This document shows, in pieces, positions 25,791 through 32,700 of a stretch of 64,000 nt of DNA. The notes below the pieces were generated by a model. The model did no database searches. It had not been told where the DNA came from and worked only from the letters and a program-made list of their open reading frames with translations. Source of the stretch: Streptomyces umbrinus (lineage in GTDB: Bacteria; Actinomycetota; Actinomycetes; Streptomycetales; Streptomycetaceae); NCBI RefSeq assembly GCF_030817415.1, contig NZ_JAUSZI010000002.1, forward strand, positions 6,758,001-6,822,000, given 5' to 3'. Within the stretch, counting starts at the first letter, position 1. Every line of letters begins with the position of its first letter. The position numbers and the translations under genes are program-made.

Positions 25791-27054
25791 AGGGGCCCGT
25801 GGGTCTTGTGCTGTTGATGGGGGCCCGGCCGTTCGCCGGGCGGCGGAAGCGGCGGGTCTGGCGGCGGGCCCAGCCCGCGGCGCGGACCCGGCCGCGGGTC
25901 CAGGCGCGGCGGGTGCGGGTTGCCGCGAGTTCCGTGAACAGGGCCTCGTAGCGTTCGACGATCGGGTCGGCGTCGTAGCGGTGGGAACTTCGTAGCGCTG
26001 CCTCGCCCATTGCCTGCCGTAGCGGGTCGTCCGTGATCAGGTCGAGCATCGCCTCGGCGAGGGAGCGGGCGTCGCCCACGGGGACGAGACGGCCGTCGAC
26101 GCCGTCCGTGATGATCTCGGCGGGGCCCAGCGGGCAGTCCGTGCTGATCACCGGCACCCCGCAGCGCATCGCCTCGACCAGGGTCATCCCGAACGACTCC
26201 GCGTCCGAGGCCGAGACCACCATCGCCGATCTGGCGAACTCCGCCTCGATCGGCGTACGCGGACCCATGAGGCGGGCGTGCCCGGCCAGGCCCAGGCCGT
26301 CGATCAGGTGCTGGAGATGTTCCCGCTCGGGACCGCCGCCGAAGATCCGCAGCTGCCAGTCGGGTTCCTTCGAGGCGACCGCGGAGAAGGCCTCGATCAG
26401 CAGGTCGAAGCGTTTGCCGCGGACAAGACGGCCGGCCGCGGTGATCACCTTCGTCGTGTCGTCCCGGGTGAGGCCGTGCGGCGCGGGCACCATGTTCGGC
26501 ACCGCGGCGACCCGTACTCCCGGCAGCGGCATCCGCTGCCGGTACACCTCCGCGTCCGCCTCCGTCGTCGTCACCACCGCGTCGAGCGAGCGGTAGGCAC
26601 GGGCCAGGACACCCCGCAGCCGCTTGCTGTGCGAGTCGTGCCGCAGATGCTCCTGGGCGATCCGCAGCGCCCGGCGCGGGGCGAACCGGGCCACGTACAC
26701 GTTGATGCCGGGCCGGGTGCCGATCACCACGTCCGCGTCGCAGGCCGCCAGATGGTCGCGGGCGCGCAGGTCGGTGAGCCGGGTGTACTGCTCGTAGCGC
26801 TTGTCGGAGGCGGGGAAGTCGACGGCCGGCTGCGCGTAGGACGGGTCGGTGAGGTCCTGGCTGCCGTCCCGTTCGTCCACCAGCGGGACCACCGTGATCC
26901 GCGGGTCGACGGTGAACCTCGGCTCGTCCCGGTGCCGCCTCATCGACACGATCTCCACGTCGTGCCGCCCGGCGAGCGCCGCCGCGAGGTTGAGCGTGGT
27001 GCGGACGGTCCCCCCGATGGCGTACGCGTTGTGCAGAAGGAACACGATCCTCAT
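25789..27054 (-). CDS. Glycosyltransferase family 4 protein
   Basis: The 421-residue GT-B enzyme has the N-terminal MRIVFLLHNAYAIGGTVRTTLNLAAALA and the C-terminal nucleotide-sugar domain with AAGRLVRGKRFDLLIEAF, LRIFGGGPEREHLQHL, and the EX7E-like ASDAESFGMTLVEAMRCGVPVISTDCPLGPAE. The donor and acceptor are not known; a capsule, teichoic or secondary-metabolite sugar are all possible. The last 35 residues are very basic. ATG at 27054 gives the usual GT4 N-terminus and has GGGAGA upstream; ATG at 27081 (nine more residues) has GGGGAGG and is also plausible. It is divergent from the two-component system. Confidence 0.85.
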   Translation of the reverse strand: MRIVFLLHNAYAIGGTVRTTLNLAAALAGRHDVEIVSMRRHRDEPRFTVDPRITVVPLVDERDGSQDLTDPSYAQPAVDFPASDKRYEQYTRLTDLRARDHLAACDADVVIGTRPGINVYVARFAPRRALRIAQEHLRHDSHSKRLRGVLARAYRSLDAVVTTTEADAEVYRQRMPLPGVRVAAVPNMVPAPHGLTRDDTTKVITAAGRLVRGKRFDLLIEAFSAVASKEPDWQLRIFGGGPEREHLQHLIDGLGLAGHARLMGPRTPIEAEFARSAMVVSASDAESFGMTLVEAMRCGVPVISTDCPLGPAEIITDGVDGRLVPVGDARSLAEAMLDLITDDPLRQAMGEAALRSSHRYDADPIVERYEALFTELAATRTRRAWTRGRVRAAGWARRQTRRFRRPANGRAPINSTRPTGP

Positions 27055-27245
27055 GCGTTCGGTGGTCTCCCTACGTTTCATGCGGTGCGCTGCCTCCCCG
27101 TTGCGGCGCTCGCCCCCGGCATCGGGGACACAGTGGCTGGGCGAGGTAAGCCACTGGTCCCGGCAGGGTGAGAGCCGGGTAAGAGGCCCGGCCGTACCCC
27201 TCTCCAGCAGGTAGTACGTTCCCCAGGGCTTGGCAGACTGGTCCC

Positions 27246-27953
27246 GTGCCCCAGAATCTGCTGCTCGCCGAGGACGACCGCGCGATCCGCCATGCCCTGG
27301 AGCGGGCCCTGACCCTGGAGGGATACGCGGTCACGGCGGTCGCCGACGGTGTCGAGGCGCTCGCGCAGGCCCACCGCACCCCACCCGACGTGCTCGTTCT
27401 CGATGTGATGATGCCGGGCATCGACGGCCTCCAGGTCTGTCGCGTCCTGCGTGCAGAGGGCAACCGCACGCCCATCCTGATGCTCACCGCACTCGTCGAG
27501 ACCGCGGACCGCATCGCCGGTCTGGACGCCGGCGCCGACGACTACGTGGTGAAGCCGTTCGACGTCGAGGAGGTCTTCGCCCGGCTCCGGGCCCTGCTCC
27601 GGCGTACGGGCGCCCCCGTCGACGTACCCAGTGAACCGCCGCGCATGCCCGACGGCCAGATCGCCGCAGCGGGTCTGCGCATCGACCCGCAGGCCCGTCG
27701 CGTGTGGCGGGGCCCGCACGAGGTCGAGCTCACCCGCACCGAGTTCGACCTGCTGGAACTGCTCGTCCGCAACGCGGGCATCGTCCTCGACCACACCACC
27801 ATCTACGACCGCATCTGGGGCTACGACTTCGGGCCCGGCTCCAAGAACCTCGCCGTGTACGTCGGCTATCTGCGGCGCAAGCTCGACGAGCCGGGCGCGC
27901 CCTCCCCGATCCACACGGTGCGCGGTGTGGGGTACGTGCTGAGGGAGGACTGA
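27246..27953 (+). CDS. OmpR/PhoB-family response regulator
   Basis: The 235-residue regulator has a receiver domain (acidic pair Asp10-Asp11, phospho-acceptor Asp53 in VLVLDVMMPG, Lys in DDYVVKPF) and a C-terminal winged helix (ELTRTEFDLLELLVRN, SKNLAVYVGYLRRKLDEP, HTVRGVGYVLR). It is paired with the histidine kinase whose GTG starts right after its stop. The pair resembles MprAB-type actinobacterial systems; the signal is unknown. The start is GTG; the ribosome site is poor, so it may be translated from a nearly leaderless transcript. Confidence 0.92.
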   Translation: MPQNLLLAEDDRAIRHALERALTLEGYAVTAVADGVEALAQAHRTPPDVLVLDVMMPGIDGLQVCRVLRAEGNRTPILMLTALVETADRIAGLDAGADDYVVKPFDVEEVFARLRALLRRTGAPVDVPSEPPRMPDGQIAAAGLRIDPQARRVWRGPHEVELTRTEFDLLELLVRNAGIVLDHTTIYDRIWGYDFGPGSKNLAVYVGYLRRKLDEPGAPSPIHTVRGVGYVLRED

Positions 27954-29438
27954 GTGCGGTCCGGCGCGCGCCTGAGGCACTGGGTGGCCCGGGCCCGGCT
28001 GTCCTCGCTGCGCACCACCTTCACGGTGTCGTTCGCGGCGGTGGCGGCCGCCGTCACCGTCCTCGTCGGGTTCCTGTCGTACGACGCCGCCGCCCGGCTC
28101 GTCCGCGTCGACCAGCAGACCGTGTTCGAGGGTGTCGTGCAGGACCTGCTCGACGAGGTGCGCTACAGCGCGCTGACCCCGGCCGACTTCGCCACCGCGG
28201 ACGCCGACGGCGGCCCGCGCGACGAACTGATCAGGCCGAGCGGCACGGTCGTGCAGGTCCTCGGGCCGGACGCGTCGGTCGTCGACCGGGGCCATCCGCC
28301 GCTGCCCGTCGGCGCCGACGACGAGCGGACCGCGGCCGCGCGGCCCGCCGGCCAACTGGTGGAACACCGTGACGTCGACGTCGGCGACGGCATGTACCGG
28401 GTGGCCACCGTCTCGCTCGGCGACGGGCGGGGCGCGGTGCAGATCGCGCAGGAGTTCAGCGACACCGAGGACCTGCTGCGGGAACTCCAGCAGCGGACCG
28501 TGCTGCTGGTGGGCGCCGTCGTGATCGCCGCCGGTCTCTTCGGCTGGTGGCTGGCCCGACGGATCACCTCGCGGCTCGTCCGGCTCGCCGGGGCCGCGGA
28601 GGATGTGGCGCGCACCGGTCGGCTCGGCATCCAGGTGCCCGTCGCCGGATACGACGAGGTGGCGCGGCTCGGCCGCTCCTTCGACCGCATGCTGGGCCGC
28701 CTCGCCCAGTCCGAGGAGGACCAGCGGCGCCTCGTCCAGGACGCCGGCCATGAACTCCGTACGCCCCTGACCTCGTTGCGCACCAACATCTCGATGCTCC
28801 GCCGGATCGACGAACTGCCGCCCGCCGCCCGCGGGGAACTGGTCGCCGACCTCGCCCAGGAGTCCCGCGAACTCACCGACCTGGTCAACGAGTTGGTCGA
28901 CCTCGCGGCCGGCCAGTCGGACCGGGAGCCGCTCCAGCGGGTGGCCGTCGCCGACATCGCCGAGGACGTGGCGGTGGCGGCGAGGCGGCGGACGGGCCGG
29001 GCCGTCACGGTGCGGGTGTCCGGCGACACGGTGGTCGACGGCCGGCCCGGCGCGCTGCAGCGGGCGCTGTCCAACCTCGTGGACAACGCGGCGAAGTTCG
29101 ACCGGGGCGGGAGCGAGCCGATCGACATCGTGGTCACGGGAGTGGGGATGCCTGTGGCAGGCACTGGCACCGGTGTCGGCTCCGGTGCCGCTGTTCGCGT
29201 CGAGGTTCTCGACCGGGGGCCCGGTATCGCCGAGGAGGACCTGGAGCGGGTCTTCGACCGCTTCTACCGCGCGCCTGACGCCCGGAGCCTGCCCGGCTCC
29301 GGGCTCGGACTGTCGATCGTCCGCGAGGTGGCGGCCGCCCACGGCGGGGACCCGTTCGCGCGGCGCCGGGAGGGCGGGGGGTCCGCGATCGGGTTCACGG
29401 TGAGCGGTGGTGGGGGCGGCGGGGGCGGTGAGGGCTGA
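27954..29438 (+). CDS. Sensor histidine kinase with HAMP domain
   Basis: The 494-residue kinase has membrane helices near residues 20-45 and 182-202, enclosing an extracellular sensor of about 135 residues. HAMP follows, then the H-box QDAGHELRTPLTSLRTNISM with His266, the N-box NLVDNAAKF, DRGPGI, the F-box FDRFYRA and the G2 box GSGLGLSIV. All motifs needed for autophosphorylation and transfer to the adjacent regulator are present. The last 20 residues are Gly-rich. It is directly adjacent to the response regulator gene with no gap, so it is the same operon. Confidence 0.93.
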   Translation: MRSGARLRHWVARARLSSLRTTFTVSFAAVAAAVTVLVGFLSYDAAARLVRVDQQTVFEGVVQDLLDEVRYSALTPADFATADADGGPRDELIRPSGTVVQVLGPDASVVDRGHPPLPVGADDERTAAARPAGQLVEHRDVDVGDGMYRVATVSLGDGRGAVQIAQEFSDTEDLLRELQQRTVLLVGAVVIAAGLFGWWLARRITSRLVRLAGAAEDVARTGRLGIQVPVAGYDEVARLGRSFDRMLGRLAQSEEDQRRLVQDAGHELRTPLTSLRTNISMLRRIDELPPAARGELVADLAQESRELTDLVNELVDLAAGQSDREPLQRVAVADIAEDVAVAARRRTGRAVTVRVSGDTVVDGRPGALQRALSNLVDNAAKFDRGGSEPIDIVVTGVGMPVAGTGTGVGSGAAVRVEVLDRGPGIAEEDLERVFDRFYRAPDARSLPGSGLGLSIVREVAAAHGGDPFARRREGGGSAIGFTVSGGGGGGGGEG

Positions 29439-29475
29439 GACGTCGGCGTACGCCTTCGGACCACTGCCGGTCCCA

Positions 29476-29572
29476 AGCGTTCCTCCGCGAGCCCTTCCCG
29501 ACGCCCGGCCGAGCGTTTCTCCGCAAGCCCCTCCCGGCGCCCGGCCCAGGGCTCCTCCGCGAGCCCCCTACC
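29476..29572. repeat. 36-bp imperfect tandem repeat after the histidine kinase
   Basis: Units start at 29476, 29512 and 29548 (third partial), each with AGCGT or AGGGC followed by TCCTCCGCGAGCCC and CGCCCGGCC. They run into the 3' end of the ppk2 remnant. No gene is present in 29439-29567. Confidence 0.6.
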
Positions 29573-29855
29573 AGCCCTCCTGCAACTCGTCGTCCTCGCC
29601 CGCTTCCAGGAGGGTCGCCGCCGCGCCGACTATCCGTGGGTCCGGCTTTCCGACCACCTCGTCGTCCTTGCCCGTGTAGTCGAAGCGGGCCAGCACGCTG
29701 CGCATGGCCTCCACGCGGGCCCGCTTCTTGTCGTTGCTCTTCACCACGGTCCACGGGGCCTGCTCGGTGTCCGTCTCGCGGAACATGGCGACCTTGGCGG
29801 CGGTGTAGTCGTCCCAGAGGTCGAGGGACGCGAGGTCCATGGGGCTGAGCTTCCA
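29568..29855 (-). pseudogene. ppk2: ppk2 polyphosphate kinase remnant, C-terminal part
   Basis: The frame reads WKLSPMDLASLDLWDDYTAAKVAMF, then TDTEQAPWTVVKSNDKKRARVEAMRSVL, which is the C-terminal end of PPK2 (about 95 of some 290 residues). PPK2 moves phosphate between polyphosphate and nucleotides. The coding sequence stops exactly at the Trp codon, after which the TnpB element begins. The Met of SPMDL could start a 90-residue product, but this would lack the Walker motifs. The rest of the gene continues beyond the element at 31388. Confidence 0.85.
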
Positions 29856-29951
29856 TCATGTGTCCTGCGAGGGCGCCCCAGCCTGTCGGCCGGGGCGAAT
29901 CCAATCCTGTCGGCACGGCGCGGAGCAGCGTCACCTCGGAATGCCTAACCG

Positions 29952-30092
29952 TCAGTGCCCCGTACTTTCATTGTCCTTGGCGCCCTGGAGCATGTGCAGG
30001 ACTTGGGCGTGCAGAGAGCGGTGCTCGTGCTCGGCAAGGTCCTTCAGCCAGGCGTGAAGTTCATCGGGGAGCCTCAGCGTGATCTGTTTCAT
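29952..30092 (-). CDS. Small ribbon-helix-helix (Arc-like) protein inside the TnpB element
   Basis: The 46-residue product starts MKQITLRLPDELHAWLKDLA and continues EHEHRSLHAQVLHML, then ends DNESTGH. The beta strand KQITLRLP followed by two helices is the RHH fold; members bind DNA as dimers through that strand. It is divergent from tnpB with 39 bases between the starts. Two direct TGATGGTAT repeats spaced 11 bases lie there, suitable for tandem RHH dimers. It may repress itself and tnpB. There is no toxin gene beside it. The ribosome site is weak. Confidence 0.75.
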   Translation of the reverse strand: MKQITLRLPDELHAWLKDLAEHEHRSLHAQVLHMLQGAKDNESTGH

Positions 30093-30113
30093 TCCGTCAC
30101 AGTACCCGCTTGG

Positions 30114-30133
30114 TGATGGTATTTTGATGGTAT
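30114..30133. promoter_or_regulatory. Direct-repeat operator candidate between the RHH gene and tnpB
   Basis: TGATGGTAT occurs at 30114-30122 and 30125-30133, spaced 11 bases, and the second copy overlaps the tnpB ATG at 30132. The patch is A/T-rich relative to the surroundings. The spacing is close to that of tandem RHH sites. Confidence 0.55.
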
Positions 30134-31520
30134 GTCACGGTTTCGGATGTACCCGACGAGTGCGCAGGAGGCCCAGCTCTTGGAGCACAGCGCGCACGCC
30201 CGGTACGTGTGGAACCTGGCCGTCGAGCAGCACGAGCACTGGGCCTTGGGTAAGAAGTCGGCGCCCGGTTTCGCCGAACAGTGCCGCCAGCTCACCGAGG
30301 CCCGGCGGGAGAACGAGTGGCTGCGCGCTGGAAACGCCGACGTGCAGCAGCAGGCTCTCCAGGACTTCGCGAGGGCCAAGCAGGCCCGCTTCGCCTCCGG
30401 GTTCGGAGAGCCGACGTGGCGGAAGAAGTACCGGCACGAAGGATTCCGGGTGATCGGAACCGGCCGCGTAACGGCCTTTAAAGAGGACGGCGCGCCCCTG
30501 CTCAACAGCAAGGGCAAGCAGGTGATGAGCCGCAGTGTCGTGGTGCAGAAGCTCAACCGTCGCTGGGCGCAGGTCAAGGTGCCCGGCTGCGGCTGGGTGC
30601 GGTTCCGTCTCACGCGCCCCGAGATGCCTGAGGCGAAGACGTTCCGGGTCACCTTTCGCAACGGGCAGTGGCACATTGCCTTCGCCATCGTCCCCGAACC
30701 CATCGGAGCGCCTGGTACGGGCGAGGTCATCGGCATCGACCGGGGCGTCAAGGTCACCGCTGCCCTGTCCGATGGGCGCGCGCTGAACTGTCCGCAGCCC
30801 ACTGTCAGGGAACGCGCTCAGATCCGCAAGCGCCAACGCCGGGCCGCCCGTGCCCCCAAAGGCAGCCCGGAGAAGACGACTGAGTATGCCAAGGCAGCCA
30901 AGCTCAAGGCCCGTGAGGTGAACCGACGTAAGGACTGGTGCGAGAAGACGTCGACCATGCTCGCCCGGACCTGTGACGTGATCCGGTTCGAGAAGTTGAA
31001 CATCAAGAACATGACGGCCTCTGCCAAGGGTACCGTCGCCGAGCCAGGCAGGAATGTCCGGCAGAAGGCCGGGCTGAACCGGGCGATCCTCACCCAGGGC
31101 TGGGGCCTGCTGAGGCAGCGCACAGGTGAGAAGGCCCCCGGCCGGGTCGAAGATGTCCCGGCCCCGTACACGTCCCTGCGGTGTAGTGCCTGCGGATGGA
31201 TCGAGAAGAACTCGCGCAAGAGCCAAGCCGAGTTCGTCTGCGTATCTTGCGGGTTCGCATGCAACGCAGCAGTCAACGTCGCGGCGGGGTATGCCGGAGG
31301 GGTGACACCGCGTCAGCGGTCGAGTGCCCGTGAACCTCAGCCCGCTTGGGCTGGAATCCCCCTCGTTCAAGAGGAGGAGGATGCCAATGCCGTACGGGAT
31401 CGACTTGCTGGCCTGCTGGATCGTGAAGCGCGTACGCTGCTCGCCCCGCGACACCGAGAATCAGATACTCATCAGGTCCACGCTGTCATCGACGCGCATC
31501 CGCTCGAAGGCTGCCGCTGA
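30132..31520 (+). CDS. tnpB: TnpB-like RNA-guided nuclease homologue lacking the RuvC-III aspartate
   Basis: The frame encodes 462 residues. RuvC-I is GIDRGVKVTAALSDG with Asp203; RuvC-II is IRFEKLNIKNM with Glu287; the zinc ribbon has Cys351, Cys354, Cys370 and Cys373. In RuvC-III the usual N-A-D-x-N reads N378-A-A380-V-N, so the third acidic residue is Ala (GCA at 31269). TnpB uses an omega RNA made from the element's right end to cut DNA; this copy may be inactive for cutting but still bind. The frame has no stop inside the element and reads about 44 residues into the ppk2 flank. ATG at 30132 has no good ribosome site. Confidence 0.85.
   Translation: MSRFRMYPTSAQEAQLLEHSAHARYVWNLAVEQHEHWALGKKSAPGFAEQCRQLTEARRENEWLRAGNADVQQQALQDFARAKQARFASGFGEPTWRKKYRHEGFRVIGTGRVTAFKEDGAPLLNSKGKQVMSRSVVVQKLNRRWAQVKVPGCGWVRFRLTRPEMPEAKTFRVTFRNGQWHIAFAIVPEPIGAPGTGEVIGIDRGVKVTAALSDGRALNCPQPTVRERAQIRKRQRRAARAPKGSPEKTTEYAKAAKLKAREVNRRKDWCEKTSTMLARTCDVIRFEKLNIKNMTASAKGTVAEPGRNVRQKAGLNRAILTQGWGLLRQRTGEKAPGRVEDVPAPYTSLRCSACGWIEKNSRKSQAEFVCVSCGFACNAAVNVAAGYAGGVTPRQRSSAREPQPAWAGIPLVQEEEDANAVRDRLAGLLDREARTLLAPRHRESDTHQVHAVIDAHPLEGCR
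31300..31405 (+). ncRNA. Probable omega RNA 3' region with guide segment
   Basis: In this family the RNA covers the 3' end of tnpB and the right end of the element; its guide is the flank. Two hairpins (31338-31353 and 31361-31374) precede the element end GGATGCCAA. The following 16 to 18 bases, TGCCGTACGGGATCGAC, would be the guide and match the former ppk2 sequence. The 5' limit is a guess. Confidence 0.45.
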
Positions 31521-31690
31521 GCCACCGGTATGCGTCGTCCGTACAAGAGGCCCATCACCTGCTCCACGCCTGTTCAGCCTGCCTCGGCGCGGCTGTTGAC
31601 ACACCAGCCCAGGACCTGCCGAAGAGCACGATGCCGCCCGAGATCGTCTTCGTGACCTCGGTGGACATATGTCATCTGTTGAAGCCGGCT
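31388..31690 (-). pseudogene. ppk2: ppk2 polyphosphate kinase remnant, middle part
   Basis: Reading the minus strand, pieces of PPK2 appear in different frames: GIVLFGRSW (for EIVLFDRSW), a stretch matching GVEQVMG, then AAFERMRVDDSVDLMSI, stop, FSVSRGEQRTRFTIQQ, then VDPVR. Damage includes a stop in place of the Trp of KYWFSVS, an 8-base insertion between FTIQQ and VDPVR, and frame changes near 31600. The N-terminal third with Walker A is missing. The gene was therefore lost by several events, not only the TnpB insertion. The 5' boundary near 31690 is approximate; 31691-31850 shows no gene. Confidence 0.75.
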
Positions 31691-31850
31691 GTTCAAGTTC
31701 GCTGTCCCAGTCCGCTGTTCCGGCGGGGTGGAGCCGGGATTCCTTTCGGGACCGGGATTTCCCTCCGGGACAGGTGTCGCTGAGTACACCCCCCGATACG
31801 GGTTCTGCGCCCAATGTGCCTGCCCCGCCTTCTCCGTAGCGTCTTTCGCG

Positions 31851-31891
31851 GGGCACAGGAAGTGCCCGACAGCGGGGCACGGACGGTGCCC
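31851..31891. promoter_or_regulatory. Double 17-bp palindrome before the ABC transporter operon
   Basis: GGGCAC-N5-GTGCCC occurs at 31851-31867 and 31875-31891, centre to centre 24 bases, with GAC after each. They end 11 bases before the ABC ATPase start and overlap the likely promoter/ribosome region. This is typical of a dimeric repressor bound twice on one DNA face. No regulator gene is adjacent. Confidence 0.65.
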
Positions 31892-31902
31892 GACGGAGGC
31901 TG

Positions 31903-32700
31903 ATGACGATGTTTCGCCGAACCGATCGACGCAACCACGAGCACGGCACGGGCCCCGCCGCCGAGGCGCTGCGGCTGGTGAAGGTCACCAAGACCTACGG
32001 GGGCGAGGAGAACGCGGTGACCGCCCTCGACGGGGTGACGCTCGCCCTGCCGCGCGGCACGTTCACCGCGGTGATGGGGCCCTCCGGCTCCGGCAAGTCC
32101 ACGCTGCTGCAGTGCGCGGCCGGACTCGACCGGCCCGACAGCGGCATCGTCGTGGTCGACGGCGCCGAGATGACCGGCGGCACCGAGGCAGAGCTGACGA
32201 AGTTCCGGCGCAACCGGATCGGCTTCGTCTTCCAGCAGTACAACCTGCTGGACACCCTCACCGTCGTCCAGAACACGATCCTGCCGCTCAAGCTCGCCCG
32301 CCGCCGCGTCAACCGGGCCCGGGTGGAGGAGATCCTGGACGCCGTGGGCCTGGGTGACCGCCTTGGCCACCGGCCCGACCAGCTCTCCGGCGGCCAGCGC
32401 CAGCGCGTCGCCATCGCCCGCGCCCTGGTCACCGAGCCGAGCGTGATCTTCGCCGACGAACCGACCGGCGCCCTGGACACCCGCAGCGCGCGGGACGTCC
32501 TGCGGCTCCTCCAGGAGGCGGTACGGGTCCACGGCCGTACGGTCGTCATGGTGACCCACGACCCGGTGGCGGCCTCGTACGCCGACTCGGTGCTGTTCCT
32601 CGCGGACGGCAGGCTCGCCGGTGAGATGCACCGGCCGACCGTGGACGCGGTGGCCGAGCGCCTCGCGCACCTCGGCGACGACGTGATGGCGGGGGTGTGA
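31903..32700 (+). CDS. ABC transporter ATP-binding protein, MacB/LolD type
   Basis: The 265-residue ATPase has Walker A GPSGSGKST near residues 59-67, Q-loop FVFQQYNLLDTLTV, signature LSGGQRQRVAIARAL, Walker B VIFADEPTGALD and the switch histidine in MVTHDP. Q-loop and TGALD features put it in the MacB/LolD/FtsE group, which works with FtsX-like permeases. The next gene encodes such a permease and overlaps it (GTGA). Substrates in this group include antimicrobial peptides, lipoproteins and cell-wall signals; none is indicated. CGGAGG precedes the ATG. Confidence 0.92.
   Translation: MTMFRRTDRRNHEHGTGPAAEALRLVKVTKTYGGEENAVTALDGVTLALPRGTFTAVMGPSGSGKSTLLQCAAGLDRPDSGIVVVDGAEMTGGTEAELTKFRRNRIGFVFQQYNLLDTLTVVQNTILPLKLARRRVNRARVEEILDAVGLGDRLGHRPDQLSGGQRQRVAIARALVTEPSVIFADEPTGALDTRSARDVLRLLQEAVRVHGRTVVMVTHDPVAASYADSVLFLADGRLAGEMHRPTVDAVAERLAHLGDDVMAGV

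Larger units (their letters stand above)
29856..31387 (+). mobile_element. IS200/IS605-type (IS1341-like) element carrying tnpB and a small RHH gene, inserted in ppk2
   Basis: The two ppk2 parts join cleanly if 29856-31387 (about 1.53 kb, ends uncertain by one or two bases) is removed: VDPVR-Q-WKLSPMD. No target duplication is seen, as expected for this family. The left end has a CGCCCC/GGGGCG hairpin at 29874-29897. The right end has a CAGCCC-GCTT-GGGCTG hairpin at 31338-31353 and a CCTC/GAGG hairpin at 31361-31374, then GGATGCCAA. No Y1 transposase tnpA gene is present, so it depends on one elsewhere or is immobile. Confidence 0.8.

Noticed and set aside
29568..29840. An intact 90-residue gene of its own
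   Set aside because: It is the C-terminal part of PPK2, whose middle part lies beyond the TnpB element; the Met is internal to SPMDL.
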